Part shown: positions 16,234 to 25,272 of the stretch, one piece after another | Layout of the letters: each line of letters opens with the position of its first letter | Numbering within the stretch: position 1 is the stretch's first letter | Assembly (NCBI GenBank): GCA_022801715.1 | Contig: JAAWSV010000021.1 | Span: 1-41,690 of the forward strand | From: Oscillospiraceae bacterium | GTDB taxonomy: Bacteria; Bacillota; Clostridia; Oscillospirales; Oscillospiraceae | Length of the DNA stretch: 41,690 bases | Direction of reading: 5' to 3' | Made by a program: the position numbers and the translations under genes | The notes under the pieces: generated by a model | What the model was told of the DNA's origin: nothing | What the model saw: only the letters and a program-made list of their open reading frames with translations | Databases searched by the model: none

Positions 16234-16503
16234 ATGAGAACAGATTTTCACGACATTTTCAAGAACTATTTCCGCAGCCAACTGCTGCAGGCGCGAGGCA
16301 AGGCCTTTACACAGGAGCGGGCCGCGTCGGTCCTATACATGAGCGTTCGGGCCTACGCCGCACTGGAGGGTGGGGAGTCCTGCTGCGGGCTGATCACCTT
16401 CCTGCTGTTTCTCCGCTTCATCTGTCCGAACCGGGAGGTCTTTCTCGAGGGGCTGTTCCAGGAGTGGGACAAGGCGATCCGGAAGGCCCGGGAGGAGGAC
16501 TGA
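16234..16503 (+). CDS. Small helix-turn-helix-like protein
   Basis: 89 residues from ATG 16234, chosen over the in-frame ATG 16210 because GGAGG at 16221-16225 sits properly before it. The middle, FTQERAASVLYMSVRAYAALEGG, has the shape of an Xre/Cro-type helix-turn-helix (Gln-Glu-Arg-Ala-Ala start, Ser-Val-Arg-Ala recognition helix, Leu-Glu-Gly-Gly end). A hydrophobic segment, LITFLLFLRFICP, and an acidic/basic tail follow. It could be a DNA-binding regulator; no partner is obvious. It converges with the coiled-coil gene on the minus strand, whose stop codon is 4 bases away. Confidence 0.7.
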   Translation: MRTDFHDIFKNYFRSQLLQARGKAFTQERAASVLYMSVRAYAALEGGESCCGLITFLLFLRFICPNREVFLEGLFQEWDKAIRKAREED

Positions 16504-16507
16504 GGCC

Positions 16508-17278
16508 TCACGCCTCCACGCTGATGGCCGGCTCCGCCGGAGGGGCGGCCTCGGCGGCGGCGTACTGGGCGATGGCGCTCTCCAGCGAGGCGCCGAACTG
16601 GTCGTTGAACTGCTGCATCTGCTGGCGCAGCTCCAGGCGGGAGGCTGCCAGCTGGTCCTGCGTGCGGTTGTCGACCTCCGCCTCCCGCAGGTAGCCGGAC
16701 TCCCGGATCATCCGCTGGGCCTGCTGTCCCTTCAGCTGGTGGCGCAGCCGCCGGGCCTCCCGGAGGCGCTTCTCCTTCATCAGGCGCTTCTGCCGTGCGG
16801 CGGTGAGCTTTTCACGGGAGAGCTCCCGCTTCTTCCGCCCCGCCCGGTTTACCGCCTTGCGCAGCTGGCGGATGGCGGCCTCGATCCGCTGGGCGTTGTC
16901 GCTGTCACTGTGCTTGGCGGACTGGAACTGGGCGATCTGCCGCCGGGCGTACCCGGAGGCGGCGTCCACATCCCCCATGGTCCTGGCCCGGGCCAGCTTG
17001 GAGTAGGCGGTCAGGGCGGCGTCGCCGTAGCGCCGGCTGTTCTTGGGGAGCTTAAACCGCTCCGCCTGCTCCTCCGCCTTCTCCCGGGCTTCCTGCATCA
17101 TCTCCGCCAGACTGGGCTGCTTCTCCCGCTCCTCCCGCATCAGCTCCACCAGGTCCCGCTGCTCCGCCGGAGCGCCGGCGGTCTGCGGCGCAGCCGCTTG
17201 GGCGGCCTGAGGGGCCTGGGCAGCTTGGGAAACCTGACAGGCGGGGGAGGGAGCGGCGCTTATGCTGGAAATCCCCAT
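16508..17278 (-). CDS. Coiled-coil protein of unknown function
   Basis: 256 residues from ATG 17278, chosen over the upstream in-frame ATG 17311 because GGAGG lies 8-12 bases before it. The N-terminus is Ala/Gln/Pro-rich low complexity (QAAQAPQAAQAA). The middle and C-terminal parts are strongly helical with heptads rich in Arg, Lys, Gln and Glu (EAIRQLRKAVNRAGRKKREL and following). The segment RRYGDAALTAYSKLARARTM recalls a conserved region in small clostridial proteins of unknown function, but I cannot name a family. No signal peptide or membrane segment is present. It is probably cytoplasmic. Confidence 0.72.
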   Translation of the reverse strand: MGISSISAAPSPACQVSQAAQAPQAAQAAAPQTAGAPAEQRDLVELMREEREKQPSLAEMMQEAREKAEEQAERFKLPKNSRRYGDAALTAYSKLARARTMGDVDAASGYARRQIAQFQSAKHSDSDNAQRIEAAIRQLRKAVNRAGRKKRELSREKLTAARQKRLMKEKRLREARRLRHQLKGQQAQRMIRESGYLREAEVDNRTQDQLAASRLELRQQMQQFNDQFGASLESAIAQYAAAEAAPPAEPAISVEA

Positions 17279-17341
17279 GAGGCGAACCTCCTCTCTATAT
17301 GGCGTTACCATTATATGTTATATCGGCAGGAGGGGGTTCTT

Positions 17342-17376
17342 TAATTAGGAATTAGGAGTTAGAAATTAGGAATTTT
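17342..17376. repeat. AT-rich short direct repeats
   Basis: Imperfect tandem copies of AATTAGGA / GTTAGAA-type heptamers, ending in a T7 run. Similar TTAAG-type repeats occur at 20847-20859. They look like simple-sequence elements rather than genes. Confidence 0.5.
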
Positions 17377-17410
17377 TTTAGAGTAGCGGGCAAAGAGCCA
17401 AGAAGCGTCT

Positions 17411-17439
17411 TGACAACTTCCTCCTACAGATGTAGAATA
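17411..17439 (+). promoter_or_regulatory. Promoter of the blaI/M56 operon
   Basis: Consensus TTGACA at 17411-17416, a 17-base spacer and TAGAAT at 17434-17439. The -10 overlaps the first operator below. Confidence 0.8.
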
Positions 17440-17464
17440 CCAGCAAGACTACTACACCTGTAGA
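17425..17464. promoter_or_regulatory. Two BlaI/MecI-type operators
   Basis: CTACAGATGTAG (17425-17436) overlaps the spacer and -10 box. CTACACCTGTAG (17453-17464) covers the region just after the expected start site, next to the AAGGAGG ribosome site. Both are dyads with the TACA-N2-TGTA core of BlaI/MecI operators, with centres 28 bases apart. They fit autorepression by the first gene. Confidence 0.85.
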
Positions 17465-17476
17465 AGGAGGGTTCCT

Positions 17477-17839
17477 ATGGCGCGACTGACGGATGGCGAG
17501 TGGAGCGTGATGGAGGTGCTTTGGGATGGCGGGGGGCTGCATTTGGGGGAGATTTTGGAGGCCCTGCGTCCGCGGACCGGGTGGAGCCGGACGACGGTGC
17601 ACACCTATTTGACGAGGATGGCGGCCAAGGGGCTTGTTGTTGCGGACGGCGGGGTGCCGAAGCGGTACGCCGCCGCGGTGAGCCGGGAGGCCTGCGGGGA
17701 GGCGCAGCGGCGGGAGCTGCTGGAGCGGGTGTATAGAGGCTCGGCGAGGCAGCTGGTGGCCGCCTTTGTGCGGGACGGCGGGCTCAGCCGGGAGGAGCGG
17801 GAGGAGCTGCGGCGTCTGCTGGACGAGATGGAGGTGTGA
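17477..17839 (+). CDS. BlaI/MecI/CopY-family transcriptional repressor
   Basis: 120 residues. The winged helix-turn-helix covers about 4-70: LTDGEWSVMEVLWDGGGLHL, then TGWSRTTVHTYLTRMAAKGLV with the recognition helix, and a short wing before YAAAVSREA. The C-terminal half is the helical dimerisation part, where family members are cut by the partner protease. It lies directly behind two matching operators, so it should repress its own operon. The M56 protease gene starts 3 bases after its stop codon, the usual BlaI-BlaR1 arrangement. Confidence 0.95.
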   Translation: MARLTDGEWSVMEVLWDGGGLHLGEILEALRPRTGWSRTTVHTYLTRMAAKGLVVADGGVPKRYAAAVSREACGEAQRRELLERVYRGSARQLVAAFVRDGGLSREEREELRRLLDEMEV

Positions 17840-17842
17840 GGA

Positions 17843-19840
17843 ATGGGGGATATCTGGGCGTTTCTGATGCAGACGCTCACTGTCTCCGGGGCGGCAGCGC
17901 TGGTGCTCCTTTTGAAGGGGATGTTTACCGGCAGACTGTCCCCCCGGTGGCAGTGCGCCGCTTGGCTGATCCTGCTGCCGCCGCTGGTGCTGCCCACCGG
18001 GCGGTTCGGGCGGCACGTGCTGGTAAACTGGCCCATAGTGGTGGAGACTCTGCGCTCCATGGCCACCGGACGGTTTGATCAATTGACCGCTGTCTATGCT
18101 CCGGTGCCCCTGCCGCCGCTGGCGCCGCCAAGGGACTGGGCGGACTGGCTGTTTTTCCTCTATTTTATAGTGGCGCTGGCGCTGCTGGGGCGGGATGTGA
18201 CCGCCTATGTCCGCCTGCGGCGGGCGCTGAGGCGGGGGACGGCGGCTTCGGCGGAGGTCCAGGGGCGCATTGACGCGGTGGCGGCGCGGTACGGGCTTGG
18301 GACCTGTCCGGCGGTGACGGCGCCGGGGCTGCCCACCGCCTTTGTCTGCGGCGTGTTCCGGCCCCTGCTGGTTCTGCCGGAGGGGGCGGAGGTGGACGAC
18401 AAGGTACTGCTCCATGAGCTGCTGCACCTGAAGTACCGGGACGCGGGCTGGGGGCTTCTGATCGCCTTCTTCCGCTGTGTCCACTGGTGCAACCCCCTGC
18501 TGTGGGTCTGCGCCAATCGGGCGGGGAACGACATCGAGTCCCTCTGCGACCAGCGGGTGCTGGAGCGGCTGGAGGGGGAGGAGCGGCGGACCTATGGCCG
18601 CATTCTGCTGTCCATGGCCGATGGGGGCGGCGGCGGGAGGCCGGGGACCTCCTCCATGGCCAACGGCCCCCGGAACATCCGCCGGCGGATCGAGGCCATC
18701 GCCCGGTTCAAGCGGTACCCGGCGGGGATGGGTGTGGCGGCGGTGTGCGTGGCGCTGATGATCGCCGCGCCGGTGGCCTTTGGCACGGTTACGGACGACT
18801 TCTGGGATCTGACCGACACCCAGAGTACCGACTGGCAGGTGGCGGCGGCCATGTCCGCGGCCCGGACGGCGGCCTGCACCACCCCCGCCGGGGCGGTAGA
18901 CGCCTACGGCAAGGCGGTGATCGTGGGGAGCCCGATGTACCGGGCCATGTGCGCCCCGCTCTCGGAGCAGGACGCCTTGGCGGAGGCGCTGCGGACTCAG
19001 CGCATGAACCGGCTGTGGGAGAGGTGGGATTCCACCCTGCCCACTCTGGCCGCCCCGAACCGGGGCTATGTGGTCTACAACCTCACCGGCAGGCCGGAGC
19101 GGGGGTACGAGGGACTGCTGGTGATCCAGCTGGCCCACGCGCCCAAGGGCGCCCCGGAGCCTCCGGAGAACACCGCGTACTGCTATTTGGGTGTCCAGAC
19201 CATCCGGGTGGAGCGGCAGGGGGGACGCTGGGTGGTGCTGCCGCAGGAGGACTTCCGAACGGTGCTGGCCAAGGGGTGGGACCGCCTGCCCAGCCTCAAT
19301 TGCACGGAACTGCCCTGCCAGCTCTATGAGGCGAAGTCGGGGGACTTTACCCTGCGCCTCCGTTGGCAGACCACCTGCACCGTGGACAGTTACACTTGGG
19401 ATAACGCCCGCCTGACGGCCTTGGTGGCACAACGCTATGACACCACCCCTTTGCCCGGCGCAGAATTTACCTACGAATGCGGACAGCAGCTGTGGGCGAT
19501 CTATACGGGATCTGAGGAGGGAAGGGGAAACTACCGCACCATCGGCGCGGAGCTCACCCGTCTGCGCACCGATGACGGCGGCTCCGCGCCTTTGGAGGGG
19601 GCTTTTGAGATGTCCGGCGTTACGGATGCTTACGGCGGCGGGACAGACGGCTCCAGCTGGGGAACCACGTCCTTGGTGGGGGACTGGGGCAGCGAAATTT
19701 ATCTCTCCGGCGGAGGCGGCTTGAGTGTGAAGGACGATTTCAGCCTGCCGGAGGGCTTTCGGGCCAGTTTTTTCCTCAACGGCCGGCAGGCGGCGGAGCT
19801 GACGCTGCTGCCGGTGAAGGGGGGTGGAGCCTTTGAGTGA
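17843..19840 (+). CDS. BlaR1-like M56 membrane metalloprotease with novel C-terminal region
   Basis: 665 residues. The N-terminal third has several membrane segments and the zinc motif HELLH at 191-195, followed by LKYRD and by CDQRVLERL, typical of M56 peptidases. Another membrane segment (GMGVAAVCVALMIAAPVAFG) occurs at about 295-316. The extracellular part, about 340 residues, has no SxxK or KTG motifs of the penicillin-binding sensor of BlaR1/MecR1 and I do not recognise it. It ends in a Gly-rich stretch and a beta-rich tail. On a signal outside, the protease should cut or trigger cleavage of the BlaI-type repressor. The signal is not necessarily a beta-lactam. The next gene overlaps its end. 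Confidence 0.9.
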   Translation: MGDIWAFLMQTLTVSGAAALVLLLKGMFTGRLSPRWQCAAWLILLPPLVLPTGRFGRHVLVNWPIVVETLRSMATGRFDQLTAVYAPVPLPPLAPPRDWADWLFFLYFIVALALLGRDVTAYVRLRRALRRGTAASAEVQGRIDAVAARYGLGTCPAVTAPGLPTAFVCGVFRPLLVLPEGAEVDDKVLLHELLHLKYRDAGWGLLIAFFRCVHWCNPLLWVCANRAGNDIESLCDQRVLERLEGEERRTYGRILLSMADGGGGGRPGTSSMANGPRNIRRRIEAIARFKRYPAGMGVAAVCVALMIAAPVAFGTVTDDFWDLTDTQSTDWQVAAAMSAARTAACTTPAGAVDAYGKAVIVGSPMYRAMCAPLSEQDALAEALRTQRMNRLWERWDSTLPTLAAPNRGYVVYNLTGRPERGYEGLLVIQLAHAPKGAPEPPENTAYCYLGVQTIRVERQGGRWVVLPQEDFRTVLAKGWDRLPSLNCTELPCQLYEAKSGDFTLRLRWQTTCTVDSYTWDNARLTALVAQRYDTTPLPGAEFTYECGQQLWAIYTGSEEGRGNYRTIGAELTRLRTDDGGSAPLEGAFEMSGVTDAYGGGTDGSSWGTTSLVGDWGSEIYLSGGGGLSVKDDFSLPEGFRASFFLNGRQAAELTLLPVKGGGAFE

Positions 19841-20396
19841 CAAAGCCTCCCCCCGGGTAATCCGTAAGGCCCTCTCGGAGGCCGTCTGGGGCTACTTCTT
19901 CCTGACCTTCGACTTCAACTTTTTCGCCGTCAGCCTCCTGCCGGAGTTTGTGGGGTGGATCCTCCTCCTCTCCGCCGTCCGGGGGCTGGAGGAGGAGCGG
20001 CGGGACTTAAAGCTGCTGCGGCCCTTCGCCCATGTGATGATCGTCCTTCGTGCGTTTGACTATCTGGGGTCCTTCTGGGGCCTCTCCCTCAGCGGGCAGT
20101 TTCTGCCGCTGAGCTTGCTCCCCGCGGCGGCGGGGCTCTATTTCCACTTCCTGTTTCTTACCGCCTGCGCCGCCATAGCCGGGGAGCACGCGGCGCCCGT
20201 CGTGGGCCGCCGGCTGCTGTTCTGGCGGACGGCCATGGCGGTAACGCAGACGGCCATCGCGCTGTTTGTCTATTTCCGCCCCAGCTTGGGGGAGTGGGGA
20301 GGAACGGCGGAGGTGATTCTGGCGGCGGCGGGCATACTGGCGGTCCTGTGCGTCATGGCTGCCCTCCGCACCCTGCGCCGATTCTTCCCGGCGTAG
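19824..20396 (+). CDS. Small multi-span membrane protein of unknown function
   Basis: About 190 residues with four to six hydrophobic segments (for example FFAVSLLPEFVGWILLLSAV and ILAAAGILAVLCVMAALRTL). The first start is GTG 19824. The in-frame TTG 19833 has better spacing from the GGGGGTGG ribosome site and may be the real start. Either way it overlaps the M56 stop codon, so translation is probably coupled. I see no transporter or enzyme motif. It could assist the M56 sensor or be the target that the system protects or exports (inference). Confidence 0.72.
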   Translation: MEPLSDKASPRVIRKALSEAVWGYFFLTFDFNFFAVSLLPEFVGWILLLSAVRGLEEERRDLKLLRPFAHVMIVLRAFDYLGSFWGLSLSGQFLPLSLLPAAAGLYFHFLFLTACAAIAGEHAAPVVGRRLLFWRTAMAVTQTAIALFVYFRPSLGEWGGTAEVILAAAGILAVLCVMAALRTLRRFFPA

Positions 20397-20440
20397 GGCG
20401 CGGGGGACGGGTACTTTTCCGATATTTTACAATTTTTTTA

Positions 20441-20471
20441 GCGCGGGACGGTCTGCCGTCCCGCGCCTTTT
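20441..20471 (+). terminator. Intrinsic terminator of the blaI/M56 operon
   Basis: GCGCGGGACGG (20441-20451), loop TCTG, perfect complement 20456-20466, then CTTTT. An A/T-rich TTTTTTTA before the stem could serve the other direction. Confidence 0.88.
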
Positions 20472-20538
20472 ATCCATATTCCATAGACGGCGGGAGGGAA
20501 ATTTGGGTGCGATTTAGAACAAAGATGACTTGCGTTTT

Positions 20539-20567
20539 TTGATAGAAAATGGTACTCTATGTATTGT
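20539..20567 (+). promoter_or_regulatory. Promoter of the purine operon
   Basis: TTGATA at 20539-20544, a 17-base spacer and TATTGT at 20562-20567, so transcription should start a few bases before the ZTP riboswitch P1 stem. Confidence 0.65.
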
Positions 20568-20580
20568 AAGTGAAAAGGGG

Positions 20581-20776
20581 CGCCGGCAACTGACGGATCA
20601 GTGGGACACCACAGGGGAGCCGGCGGCTTTGGGCAACTTCACACCTTCCATTCTTTGGCCTGTCGGCGCCATGGCGCCGCGGAGGACTGACAGCGGCTGC
20701 CGCATGGGATCGCAGCGGCGCATGGTACCGGGATCGTGTGACCTTGCCCTTGATTTTTTCTGTCGACCGTCTGGGC
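20581..20776 (+). promoter_or_regulatory. ZTP/ZMP riboswitch (pfl motif) upstream of purE
   Basis: P1 is CGCCGGC (20581-20587) with GCCGGCG (20619-20625). The strand ACTGACGGA is followed by the P2 hairpin GTGG-GACA-CCAC (20601-20612) and AGGGGAGC, all as in the pfl consensus. The second half, CGACCGTCTGGGC (20764-20776), is the conserved P3 part, and CCGTC (20767-20771) can form the pseudoknot with GACGG (20592-20596). The ligand, ZMP/ZTP, accumulates when 10-formyl-THF is short and is an intermediate of this very pathway. The linker between the halves is about 140 bases, much longer than usual, and contains the 14-base palindrome GGCGCCATGGCGCC at 20665-20678. Confidence 0.9.
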
Positions 20777-20840
20777 AGTCCTGTCTTGTACCGGGGCACA
20801 AATGCGCCTTGGCGGGACCGGACTGCCCCTTTGCTTTTTT
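20773..20840 (+). terminator. Riboswitch-controlled terminator before purE
   Basis: GGGCAGTCC (20773-20781) pairs with GGACTGCCC (20820-20828), extended by GTC/GAC, followed by TTTGCTTTTTT. Its 5' arm takes the GGGC of the aptamer P3 (20773-20776), so ligand binding and termination exclude each other: ZMP/ZTP should turn the operon on. Confidence 0.85.
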
Positions 20841-20877
20841 ACGAGATTTAAGATTTAAGAGGAGAAAGGAGACCTCT

Positions 20878-21366
20878 ATGAAGAAAGTAGCAGTTGTCAT
20901 GGGCAGCGTCAGCGACTTGCCGGTGGTACAGAAAGCGGTGGACACCCTCCGCGATTTCGGCGTACCCTGCGAGGCCCACGTCTACTCCGCCCACCGCACC
21001 CCCTACGAGGCCAAGGCCTTTGCCGAGACTGCCCGGGAGCGGGGGTTTGGTGTGATCATCGCCGCCGCCGGCATGGCGGCCCACTTGGCGGGGGCCATTG
21101 CGGCCAATACCACCCTGCCTGTCATTGGCATCCCCATGAAGTCCAAAGCGTTAGACGGCGTTGACGCCCTCCTCGCCACGGTACAGATGCCCTCCGGCAT
21201 CCCTGTCGCCGCCGTGGCCATCGACGGAGCGGTCAATGCCGCCTTGCTTTCCATCCAGATCTTGGCGGTGGAGGATCAGGAGCTGGCGAAAAAGCTCAGC
21301 GAGAAGCGCGCCGCCGACGCCGCCAAGGTCCTTGCCGCCGATGCCGAGCTCCAGAAGCAGTTATAG
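20878..21366 (+). CDS. purE: N5-carboxyaminoimidazole ribonucleotide mutase PurE
   Basis: 162 residues from ATG 20878, behind AAAGGAG; an open frame extends further upstream but only through the riboswitch. [13 protein letters not shown] near the N-terminus and YSAHRTP with the active-site histidine are PurE hallmarks, and the length fits the class I (N5-CAIR mutase) type. Class I enzymes normally pair with PurK, but no purK is in the window; class II carboxylates AIR directly and I cannot exclude it from motifs alone. It forms CAIR for the next enzyme, PurC, and is the first gene after the ZTP riboswitch. Confidence 0.96.
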   Translation: MKKVAVVMGSVSDLPVVQKAVDTLRDFGVPCEAHVYSAHRTPYEAKAFAETARERGFGVIIAAAGMAAHLAGAIAANTTLPVIGIPMKSKALDGVDALLATVQMPSGIPVAAVAIDGAVNAALLSIQILAVEDQELAKKLSEKRAADAAKVLAADAELQKQL

Positions 21367-21441
21367 GGGTGAGGCGGGAAACTTATGCGAAACAACGGGA
21401 AACCGGAGATTGATAAAAAATTTTTTGGAGGATGAACGACT

Positions 21442-22158
21442 ATGGAAAAGACTGTACAGCTCTACGAGGGCAAGGCCAAGAAGGTCTACGCCACTGCCGA
21501 CCCCGCTCTGGTGATTGTCTCCTACAAGGATGACGCCACCGCCTTTGACGGCACCAAGAAGGGCACCATCATGGGCAAGGGCGCGGTGAACAACCGCATG
21601 AGCAACTTCCTGATGAAGAAGCTGATGGACGCCGGGGTGCCCACCCACTTTGTGGAGGAGCTCAATGACCGGGAGACCGTGGTGAAGAAGGTGGAGATCG
21701 TCCCCCTGGAGGTCATCGTGCGCAACGCCTCCGCCGGCCACTTCTCCAGCCGCTACGGCGTGGAGGAGGGCATCCTCTTCGACGAGCCGGTGCTGGAGTT
21801 CTCCTACAAGAACGACGACCTCCACGACCCCCTGCTGAACACCTCCCACGCCTTGGCGCTGAAGCTGGCCACCCGGGAGGAGATCGACACCATCAAGGCC
21901 ATGGCCCTGAAGGTGAACGAGGAGCTGAAGGCATTCTTCGCCGGCTGCGGCGTGCGGCTGATCGACTTCAAGCTGGAATTCGGCCGCCTTGGCGACGGCA
22001 CCATCGTCCTAGCCGATGAGATCAGCCCCGACACCTGCCGCTTCTGGGACGCCAAGACCAATGAGAAGCTGGACAAGGACCGCTTCCGCCGGGATTTAGG
22101 CAATGTGGAGGAGGCCTATCAGGAGATGATGCGCCGGGTGTTCGGAGGGCAGGCATGA
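21442..22158 (+). CDS. purC: SAICAR synthetase PurC
   Basis: 238 residues, normal for bacterial PurC. Visible motifs are [11 protein letters not shown] at the start, [20 protein letters not shown] in the middle, DFKLEFGR and [14 protein letters not shown] near residues 170-200. It joins CAIR and aspartate with ATP hydrolysis. GGAGG precedes ATG 21442, 75 bases after purE. Its end overlaps the purF start by 4 bases (ATGA), implying coupled translation. Confidence 0.97.
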   Translation: MEKTVQLYEGKAKKVYATADPALVIVSYKDDATAFDGTKKGTIMGKGAVNNRMSNFLMKKLMDAGVPTHFVEELNDRETVVKKVEIVPLEVIVRNASAGHFSSRYGVEEGILFDEPVLEFSYKNDDLHDPLLNTSHALALKLATREEIDTIKAMALKVNEELKAFFAGCGVRLIDFKLEFGRLGDGTIVLADEISPDTCRFWDAKTNEKLDKDRFRRDLGNVEEAYQEMMRRVFGGQA

Positions 22159-23597
22159 GCTCTCTGAGAGAAGAATGCGGCGTATTCGGCGTCTACAGTC
22201 CCGAGCGCTACGATGTGGCGGGCATGACCTACTACGGGCTGTTCTCCCTCCAGCACCGGGGACAGGAGAGCTGCGGCATCGTGGTCAATGACGACGGGCT
22301 TTTCCGCTCCTATAAGGACACGGGCTTGGTGGTGGACGTATTTACCAAGGATCGGCTGAAGAACTTGGGACAGGGCTGTATGGCCATCGGCCACGTGCGC
22401 TACGGCACCACCGGCAGCAACGACCGCTCCAACGCCCAGCCTATCTTGGTCAACCATGTAAAGGGCCGTATGGCTTTGGCCCACAATGGCAACTTGGTCA
22501 ACTCCTACGAGCTGCGCACGGAGCTGGAACTCCAAGGCTCCATTTTCCACACCACCAGCGATACCGAGGTGATCTCCTACCTCATCACCAAGGAGCGCCT
22601 TACCTCCCCCTCCATCGAGGAGGCTGTCAACCGGGCGGTGAGCCGCCTGAAGGGGGCATTCTCCTTGGTGGTGATGTCTCCCCAAAAGCTCATTGCCGTC
22701 CGGGACGAGCACGGCTTCCGCCCTCTCTGCTACGGACAGACCGCCGATGGCCGCTACGTGGTGGCCAGCGAGAGCTGCGCCCTCTCCTCCGTGGGGGCAA
22801 GGCTGATCCGGGACGTGGAGCCGGGGGAGATCGTCGTCTTTGACAAGGACGGTCCTCGGTCCATTCGGGACCACTGCGGCAAGGCGGAGAGGAGCCTGTG
22901 CGTATTTGAGTATATCTACTTCGCCCGTCCAGATTCCGAGGTGGACGGGTGCAACGTCCATGTGGCCCGCACCCGGGCTGGGGCCTATTTAGCTTTAGAG
23001 CACCCGGTGCAGGCGGACGTGGTCATCGGCGTCCCTGACAGTGGATTGGATGCCGCTATCGGCTATTCCCGGCAGTCCGGTATCCCCTATGAGATCGGCT
23101 TTATCAAGAACAAGTATATCGGCCGCACTTTCATCGCCCCCGGGCAGGAGAGCCGGGAGGACAAGGTGCGTATTAAGCTCAACCCTATTGCCGAGGTTGT
23201 CCGTGGCAAGCGGGTAGTTATGATCGACGACTCCATCGTCCGGGGCACCACCTGCGCCCGGATCGTCCACCTGCTGCGGGAGGCCGGAGCCACGGAGATC
23301 CATGTGCGGGTCTCCGCGCCGCCTTTTATCGCTCCCTGCTACTATGGCACGGATATCGACTCCAAAGAGCACCTGATCGCCTGCCGCCACAACGCCGAGG
23401 AGATTGCCCAGATCATCGGCGCGGATTCTTTGGGCTTTTTGGGTATCGACGGAGCCAAGAAAATGGCCTGCGGCGGAGAGGGACGGGGTTACTGTACTGC
23501 CTGTTTCGATGAGGAGTACCCCACAGAGGTCCCTGTGGCTATGGACAAAAATCGGTTTGAGCGCCGCCTGTCAGAAAAAAGGAACAGCAAGGACTGA
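22155..23597 (+). CDS. purF: Amidophosphoribosyltransferase PurF
   Basis: 480 residues. Seven residues precede the catalytic cysteine C8 of EECGVFGVY, so a short propeptide is probably removed, as in Bacillus PurF. The glutaminase part has [10 protein letters not shown] and LAHNGNLVN. The phosphoribosyltransferase part has the PRPP loop [13 protein letters not shown]. Cysteines in [19 protein letters not shown] and YCTACF match the ligands of the 4Fe-4S cluster found in the Bacillus-type enzyme. It makes phosphoribosylamine from PRPP and glutamine, the committed step. Confidence 0.97.
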   Translation: MSSLREECGVFGVYSPERYDVAGMTYYGLFSLQHRGQESCGIVVNDDGLFRSYKDTGLVVDVFTKDRLKNLGQGCMAIGHVRYGTTGSNDRSNAQPILVNHVKGRMALAHNGNLVNSYELRTELELQGSIFHTTSDTEVISYLITKERLTSPSIEEAVNRAVSRLKGAFSLVVMSPQKLIAVRDEHGFRPLCYGQTADGRYVVASESCALSSVGARLIRDVEPGEIVVFDKDGPRSIRDHCGKAERSLCVFEYIYFARPDSEVDGCNVHVARTRAGAYLALEHPVQADVVIGVPDSGLDAAIGYSRQSGIPYEIGFIKNKYIGRTFIAPGQESREDKVRIKLNPIAEVVRGKRVVMIDDSIVRGTTCARIVHLLREAGATEIHVRVSAPPFIAPCYYGTDIDSKEHLIACRHNAEEIAQIIGADSLGFLGIDGAKKMACGGEGRGYCTACFDEEYPTEVPVAMDKNRFERRLSEKRNSKD

Positions 23598-23617
23598 GCG
23601 CGGGAAGGAGAAGAGAG

Positions 23618-24661
23618 ATGGAACATAGTTACAGCGGTAGCTACGCCGCCGCCGGTGTGGACATCACCGCGGGCTACCGGGGCGTACAGCTGATGAAATC
23701 CCACGTGGCGCGGACGGTGATCCCCGGCGTGGTCAGCGGCATCGGGGACTTCGGGGGCCTCTTCGCCCCCGATCTGACCAGCATGAAGGAGCCGGTGCTG
23801 GTCTCCGGCACCGACGGCGTGGGCACCAAGCTGCGCATCGCCCAGCTGATGGACAAGCACGATACCATCGGCATTGACTGCGTGGCCATGTGCGTCAACG
23901 ACATCATCTGCTGCGGGGCAAGACCCCTGTTCTTTTTGGACTACATCGCCATCGGCAAGAACGAGCCGGAGAAGGTGGCCGCCATCGTCGCCGGCGTGGC
24001 CGAGGGCTGCGTCCAGTCCGGCTGTGCCCTCATCGGCGGCGAGACCGCCGAGCACCCCGGCGTCATGGAGGCCGAGGACTACGATTTGGCCGGCTTCTCC
24101 GTGGGCATCGTGGATAAAGAGCGGATCATCGACCACAGCGCCATGGCCGCCGGGGACGTGATTCTGGCCCTGCCCAGCACCGGCGTCCACTCCAACGGCT
24201 TCTCCCTGGTGCGCAAGGTCTTCCACGTGGAGCACGCAGACCTGCGCACCCCCTTGGACGCCTTGGAGGGCAAGGGGCTGGGGGAGACCCTGCTGACCCC
24301 CACGCGGCTCTACGTCAAGCCGGTGCTCCGCCTCCTGGAGGAGATACAGCCCAAGGGCATCAGCCACATCACCGGCGGCGGCTTCTACGAGAATATCCCC
24401 CGGGCCATCCCCGACGGGCTCTGCGCCAGGATCGAGCGGCAGGCCGTCCGGGTACTGCCCATCTTCGATCTTATCGCCGGCGCCGGGAAGATCCCCGAGC
24501 GGGATATGTTCAACACCTTCAACATGGGTGTGGGCATGACCATCGTGGTGTCCGCCGCCGACGCGGACCGCGCCCTGTCCCTCCTGCGGGAGAGCGGGGA
24601 GGAGGCCTACGTCTTGGGCGAGATCATCCCCGGCGGCGAGGACAAGGTGGTCCTATGCTGA
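23618..24661 (+). CDS. purM: AIR synthetase PurM (FGAM cyclo-ligase)
   Basis: 347 residues, the family's usual length. Motifs include [14 protein letters not shown] at the start, [31 protein letters not shown] and [11 protein letters not shown]. It closes the imidazole ring of FGAM with ATP. GAAGGAG precedes ATG 23618, 20 bases after purF, and its end overlaps purN by 7 bases. Confidence 0.97.
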   Translation: MEHSYSGSYAAAGVDITAGYRGVQLMKSHVARTVIPGVVSGIGDFGGLFAPDLTSMKEPVLVSGTDGVGTKLRIAQLMDKHDTIGIDCVAMCVNDIICCGARPLFFLDYIAIGKNEPEKVAAIVAGVAEGCVQSGCALIGGETAEHPGVMEAEDYDLAGFSVGIVDKERIIDHSAMAAGDVILALPSTGVHSNGFSLVRKVFHVEHADLRTPLDALEGKGLGETLLTPTRLYVKPVLRLLEEIQPKGISHITGGGFYENIPRAIPDGLCARIERQAVRVLPIFDLIAGAGKIPERDMFNTFNMGVGMTIVVSAADADRALSLLRESGEEAYVLGEIIPGGEDKVVLC

Positions 24662-25272
24662 GAGCCAACATCGCCGTGTTCTGTTCCGGCGGCGGGACCA
24701 ACCTCCAGGCGCTTATTGACGCCCAGACCGCGGGGGCGCTCCACAGTGGGAGGATTGCCTTGGTGCTGGCCAGCACACCGGAGGCCTACGCCTTGGAGCG
24801 GGCAAAAAAGGCCGGCATTCCCACCGCCGTCTGCTCCTGGAAGGAGCTGGACTCTCAGGCGGCCTTTGAGGCCGCCATCCACAGGGCCCTGGCGGCGCAC
24901 GGCATCCACGTGATCGTGCTGGCGGGGTTTCTCAGCATCCTCAGCGAGGACTTCACCCGCTGGTGGCCGGGCCGCGTCCTGAACGTCCACCCCTCCCTGA
25001 TCCCCGCCTTCTGCGGGAAGGGGATGTACGGGCTGAGGGTACACGAAGCGGCGCTGGCGCGGGGCGTCAAGGTCACCGGTGCCACGGTTCACTTGGTCAA
25101 CGAGATTCCCGACGGCGGTCCCATCGTGGCGCAAAAGGCGGTGGAGGTTCTGCCGGGGGACACGCCGGAGATTTTGCAGCGGCGTGTGATGGAACAGGCG
25201 GAGTGGGTCCTGCTGCCCCAGGCGGCGGAGCTGCTCTGCGCTCAGATCGTGAAAGGAGAGGACAAGCAATGA
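24655..25272 (+). CDS. purN: Phosphoribosylglycinamide formyltransferase PurN
   Basis: 205 residues. The start [18 protein letters not shown], then [10 protein letters not shown] with N110 and H112, and IPDGGPI with D153 provide the Asn-His-Asp catalytic set of 10-formyl-THF-dependent GAR transformylase. Folate use here links to the ZMP/ZTP signal that controls the operon. It overlaps purM at its start and purO at its end (ATGA). Confidence 0.96.
   Translation: MLRANIAVFCSGGGTNLQALIDAQTAGALHSGRIALVLASTPEAYALERAKKAGIPTAVCSWKELDSQAAFEAAIHRALAAHGIHVIVLAGFLSILSEDFTRWWPGRVLNVHPSLIPAFCGKGMYGLRVHEAALARGVKVTGATVHLVNEIPDGGPIVAQKAVEVLPGDTPEILQRRVMEQAEWVLLPQAAELLCAQIVKGEDKQ

Noticed and set aside
17378-19843. 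Minus-strand reading frame of 821 codons opposite blaI and the M56 gene
   Set aside because: The translation is Pro/Arg/Gln/His-rich low complexity, while the plus strand codes for well-known families with operators.
20530-20877. Upstream extension of the purE frame
   Set aside because: The extension runs through the ZTP riboswitch and its terminator; the PurE family starts at [10 protein letters not shown] and has a good ribosome site there.
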